A stretch of 64,000 nt of DNA, from contig DASZBX010000147.1 of NCBI GenBank assembly GCA_035943635.1, positions 124,001-188,000 on the forward strand, written 5' to 3'. Below are positions 60,824 to 64,000 of this stretch, piece by piece. The notes beneath the pieces are model-generated. The model had not been told where the DNA came from. It ran no database searches and worked only from the letters and a program-made list of their open reading frames with translations. Position 1 is the stretch's first letter, and the number at the start of each line of letters is the position of its first letter. A program made the translations under genes and the position numbers. The DNA comes from DASZBX01 sp035943635 (GTDB taxonomy: Bacteria > Actinomycetota > Actinomycetes > Streptomycetales > Catenulisporaceae).

Positions 60824-62023
60824 TCACGATGACGCGACCATGGCGCCCCTCACATCGACATTCCCACTCCACACGCCCCAGGTGGCGCTCCCGGTCAAAC
60901 ACGCGTTGCCGTAGATCCCCCCGCCGAACGTGTTGTTCTCGACGTTCACCGCGGTCGCCGACTCGTTGTAGACCGTGTACGCGCCGCCCTCCAGATAATT
61001 GCCGATCACCTGGTTCCCGACATTGCTGCCGTCCGACTGGTAGAACACCGCCGCCGTGACGTTGCTCGGCGGCATCACGATCCGGTTGCCCTCGTACAGC
61101 ATGTTGCTGCCGCCCTGGCTGAACAGGCCGTCGCCGTGGCAGATCCCGCCGCTGCTGCACTGGGCCAGGGCCGGATAGATCTCGTTGTCCTTGATCACAC
61201 TGCCGCCGTCCGGGTCCAGCCCCTGCGGGAAGCCCTGCAGCAGGCTGTGGCTGACGAACAGCGGCCGTTCCGAGTCCGTCCACAGGCCGCCGATGTCCGA
61301 GCCGCCGGTGTACGTCGGAACGCCCGGGCCGGTGGACAGGGTCGTGCCGGTCACGGTCAGGCTGGAGCCGGACTCGCCGTTCGCGCACTGGGCGTAGACG
61401 TCGAACCAGGTGTTCGACGGCGCCAGGTAGATCACCGAGTCGCTGATGGTCAGCGAGCCGCAGCCGGTGAAGTACAGGCCGCCCTCGATCTCGACGTGCG
61501 ACAGGCTCAGGCTGTCGTTGTCGCAGCGCAGGTAGCCGTTCGCGGTGATCCACTTGCAGTCGGAGTTCGGCACCTTCTTGTTCGCCGCCGAGTACACCGT
61601 CAGGGCCGACATGGAGCCGCGGTAGCCCTGCGTGCCGGCCTGGACGTACGAGCCGCCGCCACCGCCGGCCACCGGGGGCCCGGGCGTCGCGCCGTGGGTC
61701 GCCGGCGGGTGGGCTCCGGCCGACGCCGAGGCGCCTGCGGACGCCGAAGCGCTCGCGCTGGCCGACGCGGAGGCGGTGCCCGACGCGGACGCGGACGCGG
61801 AGGCCGACGCCCCGGGCAGCGCGACCGGCGGGCCGGTCTGGCCGGAGGCCGATGCGGACGCGCCGGGGGACCCGCTCGCCGTCGGCCCGGCCGGGCCCGG
61901 GCCTTTGGCGATCAGGACCGCGAAGACGACGATCACGGCGAACAGGGCCAGGCACGAGGTGAACCAGATCCACCGTCGCGCCCGCTGCCTGCCGTTCTTC
62001 CGGTGGCTGGTGTCGACCGGCAT
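60824..62023 (-). CDS. Secreted/anchored right-handed beta-helix protein with Ala-Ser repeat linker
   Basis: The 399-residue protein begins MPVDTSHRKNGRQRARRWIW, then one membrane helix (FTSCLALFAVIVVFAVLIA) followed by a long Ala-Ser repeat linker (about 45-105). The extracellular part has repeated short beta-strand units (SLSLSHVEIEGGLYFTGC, SLTISDSVIYLAPS, SVIKDNEIYP, NMLYEGNRIVMP, GNQVIGNYLEGG), as in pectate-lyase-like parallel beta-helices. Such folds bind or cleave polysaccharides; catalytic residues are not evident. GGGGAAAC precedes ATG 62023. Confidence 0.82.
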   Translation of the reverse strand: MPVDTSHRKNGRQRARRWIWFTSCLALFAVIVVFAVLIAKGPGPAGPTASGSPGASASASGQTGPPVALPGASASASASASGTASASASASASASAGASASAGAHPPATHGATPGPPVAGGGGGSYVQAGTQGYRGSMSALTVYSAANKKVPNSDCKWITANGYLRCDNDSLSLSHVEIEGGLYFTGCGSLTISDSVIYLAPSNTWFDVYAQCANGESGSSLTVTGTTLSTGPGVPTYTGGSDIGGLWTDSERPLFVSHSLLQGFPQGLDPDGGSVIKDNEIYPALAQCSSGGICHGDGLFSQGGSNMLYEGNRIVMPPSNVTAAVFYQSDGSNVGNQVIGNYLEGGAYTVYNESATAVNVENNTFGGGIYGNACLTGSATWGVWSGNVDVRGAMVASS

Positions 62024-62202
62024 AGTGTTTCCCCTGCTCGAGGCCGCCGGCGCGGTACGCCGGTCGGTCCGCTGGTGAGACCCCTGATTAAGCAGTCCTA
62101 CCACAGCCGGATTGCCGTCCGCAGGCTTTCCGGGGAACCCTGATTCGCCGGGAAAAGGCGCAGCGGGGCCGCAAACAGCTTCGATCCGGCCAATGCCCCA
62201 GT

Positions 62203-63768
62203 TTACCCCGCGAGTTCGGCGTCGGGTTGCGGGTCCTCGTCCTCCTCCGTTTCGATCGGGAACTCGCGCAGGTGCTCCCCGGCGAAGTACACCCCGGCGA
62301 AGTAGGCCGCGAACCCGATCGCGGCCACGATCACCGAGTCCCACGGGCCGCGGATCTTCCCGTCCCCGCCGAAGGAGCCGAACGGGGAGAGCACCAGCAG
62401 CAGCACCAGGTAGCCGACCAGCCAGGCCCCGCGCCGGATCCCGTCGGCGCCCAGGCCCTCGCGCCAGTGCTGGTAGCCGTACACGGCGACCGCGACCAGC
62501 AGCACCGGCATGGCGATCTTCACGTTGCCCCAGCCGGCCCAGTAGAAGATCAGCGTGGCCAGGGCGAACCCGATCGGGGCGAGCACCGAGGTGCCCGGGA
62601 TCCAGCGGGCCCGGCGCTCCGGGTAGGCCCGGGCGTAGGCGCTCTGGCTGACCAGGGTCACCGAGTAGGCGAACAGGCCGAGCACGCTGGTCGCGGCCAC
62701 GATCTTGTGCCAGGAGTGCAGACTCAGCAGGAAGGCCAGGCCGATCGCGTAGTTGACCACCAGTGCGCGCTGCGGCACGCCGGTGCGGTGCAGCACCCGC
62801 AGCTGTGCGGGCAGGAATCCGTTCTGGGACAGGGCGTACACCTCGCGGCTGGTCTCCGCGGTGAAGACCAGGGCTGAGCCGCCGGGCGAGACGACCGAGT
62901 CGGCGTACAGCACCCAGGAGAACCAGCTCAGGTTCAGCATCACCGCGATCTGGGCGTAGGGCGAGGACAGGTCGATCCCGGACCAGCCGTTGCTGCCGAC
63001 CGAGACCGTGCCGACGAACACCAGCTCCAGCGCCACGTACAGCAGGATCGACAGCAGCAGCGCGGTCACCACGGCGCGCGGGATGTCGCGCTTGGGGTTC
63101 CTGGCCTCCCCGGCCAGGTCGATCGGGCCCTGGAAACCGGTGTACGCGTAGATGATCCCGGCGGTCGCGATCGCGGAGAGCGAGGCCGAGTAGCCCGACG
63201 GCGCGAAACCGCCGTGCTCGGTGAACGCCGAACTGTGGAAGCCGGACGCGCCCAGGCAGATCACCGTGGCGATCGGCACGATGAACTTCATCGCGGTCAC
63301 CACCGCGTTGACCCGGGCGAACAGCAGCACGCTGAACCAGTTGAGCAGTACCAGCACGGCCATCAGCACCGCGGCGACGAGAATCCCGAGCGCGGTCAGC
63401 GAGCCGTTGCTGTAGATGCCGTGAACATGCGCGCTCGAGTACTGGAGCATGGCCGCGGCCTCGCTCGGCGGGTTGGTCGCGTAGGCGATCCAGATGCCCC
63501 AGCCGACCAGGGTGGCCACCAACCGTCCGCTGGTCAGGAACGGCCAGCGCACCAGTCCGCCGGTGCGCGGCAGGGTCGCCCCGAGCTCGACCATCACCAG
63601 GGCTATGATCAGCAGGGCCAGGCCGCCGAGCACCCAGGTGATCAGCGAGGCCGGGCCGGCCGCCTTGGCCGCGGTCTCCCCGCCGAGCAGCCAGCCCGAG
63701 CCGATCACCCCGCCCAGGCCGATCGCGGTCAGCTGCCAGTAGCCCAGATCACGCTTGAAATCCGCCAT
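62203..63768 (-). CDS. APC family amino acid permease
   Basis: The 521-residue protein shows about 12 membrane helices and the APC signature near the N-terminus (LTAIGLGGVIGSGWLLGG) plus YTGFQGPIDLAGEARNPKRDIPRA. It imports amino acids or amines; the substrate is not predictable. ATG 63768 is chosen because GGGGAG lies 11 bases upstream; GTG 63777 is too close to that site. The C-terminal tail is acidic. Confidence 0.92.
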   Translation of the reverse strand: MADFKRDLGYWQLTAIGLGGVIGSGWLLGGETAAKAAGPASLITWVLGGLALLIIALVMVELGATLPRTGGLVRWPFLTSGRLVATLVGWGIWIAYATNPPSEAAAMLQYSSAHVHGIYSNGSLTALGILVAAVLMAVLVLLNWFSVLLFARVNAVVTAMKFIVPIATVICLGASGFHSSAFTEHGGFAPSGYSASLSAIATAGIIYAYTGFQGPIDLAGEARNPKRDIPRAVVTALLLSILLYVALELVFVGTVSVGSNGWSGIDLSSPYAQIAVMLNLSWFSWVLYADSVVSPGGSALVFTAETSREVYALSQNGFLPAQLRVLHRTGVPQRALVVNYAIGLAFLLSLHSWHKIVAATSVLGLFAYSVTLVSQSAYARAYPERRARWIPGTSVLAPIGFALATLIFYWAGWGNVKIAMPVLLVAVAVYGYQHWREGLGADGIRRGAWLVGYLVLLLVLSPFGSFGGDGKIRGPWDSVIVAAIGFAAYFAGVYFAGEHLREFPIETEEDEDPQPDAELAG

Positions 63769-64000
63769 GTCCGCCACGCTCCCCGGTGTCCGCGGAACCG
63801 TCTCCCGAACAGTTCCTGAGAGTACTTACATACGGCGGGAATGGGCGTTCGGCGAACAATCCGCCGTTTTCTTTGCTACCGCTTGACTTCACAGGGTCAC
63901 GATCCGGCGACCGGCCGGATTGGTCTGGACCATTCAGCCCGACGGTGGCTCTCGCCCGAACCCGATTGGCTCCGAGCAGTAGGGATACTGGACAATGGAC
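63769..64000. other. Upstream region of permease gene, right end of window
   Basis: No complete gene. TTGACT near 63893 and TAGGGATACT near 63980 are promoter-like rightward, and ATGGAC at 63995 may be the first codons of a gene beyond the window. This cannot be decided from the sequence given. Confidence 0.3.

Overview
The window is chromosomal DNA from a high-GC actinomycete. GC-rich codon third positions, frequent GTG/TTG starts, several genes whose start codon lies on the predicted transcription start (leaderless), PknB-type kinases, a SpoIIE-type phosphatase, and DUF2342, DUF5998 and PPA1309-type genes all point to Actinomycetota. A filamentous, Streptomyces- or Catenulispora-like organism is my inference; genus cannot be fixed from this sequence.

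Region 1 (1-15500) is a branched-chain amino acid and serine block. After a partial GGDEF protein come ilvB-ilvN-ilvC, serA, an acyltransferase, leuB, ilvE, cimA (citramalate route to isoleucine), a FAH-family hydrolase, gltX and tRNA-Gln. It is rich in cis-regulation: ilvB and cimA each have a predicted leaderless leader peptide with Ile (and Leu/Val) codons followed by an intrinsic terminator, serA has a structured leader, and ilvE has a hairpin that pairs its own ribosome binding site. Region 2 (15600-18150), downstream of tRNA-Gln, is accessory: a small protein, a DUF6879 protein, an XRE/DUF5753 regulator, two further small genes and a 113-bp inverted-repeat element. Region 3 (18235-32030) is a cell-surface polysaccharide cluster: two DUF2142 membrane proteins at its edges, DUF2304 plus glycosyltransferases, rfbC, rfbA, rfbD, a large membrane protein, two paralogous rhamnosyltransferase-like enzymes and a flippase.

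Region 4 (32493-54164) is mostly core: an ABC-F ATPase, a Ser/Thr kinase, an aromatic amino acid decarboxylase, a NUDIX hydrolase, a PAS-GAF-SpoIIE-HATPase regulator, parC, DUF5998, a phosphodiesterase, a sulfurtransferase, DUF2342, an epimerase, moaE, a PDZ-Lon protease, and PPA1309. Two more short inverted-repeat elements with target duplications sit exactly at gene edges (34512-34705, 50837-50936).

Region 5 (54284-59245) starts with initiator tRNA-fMet and a decayed tyrosine integrase tail. It then carries an AbiE-type toxin-antitoxin pair and a 750-residue caspase-like protease fused to a Ser/Thr kinase. Base composition is lower in GC than the flanks. This looks like the remnant of a tRNA-integrated defence island, and the caspase-kinase fusion is the most interesting gene in the window. 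Region 6 (59299-64000) returns to core-like envelope genes: DUF4190, DUF218, a secreted beta-helix protein and an APC permease.
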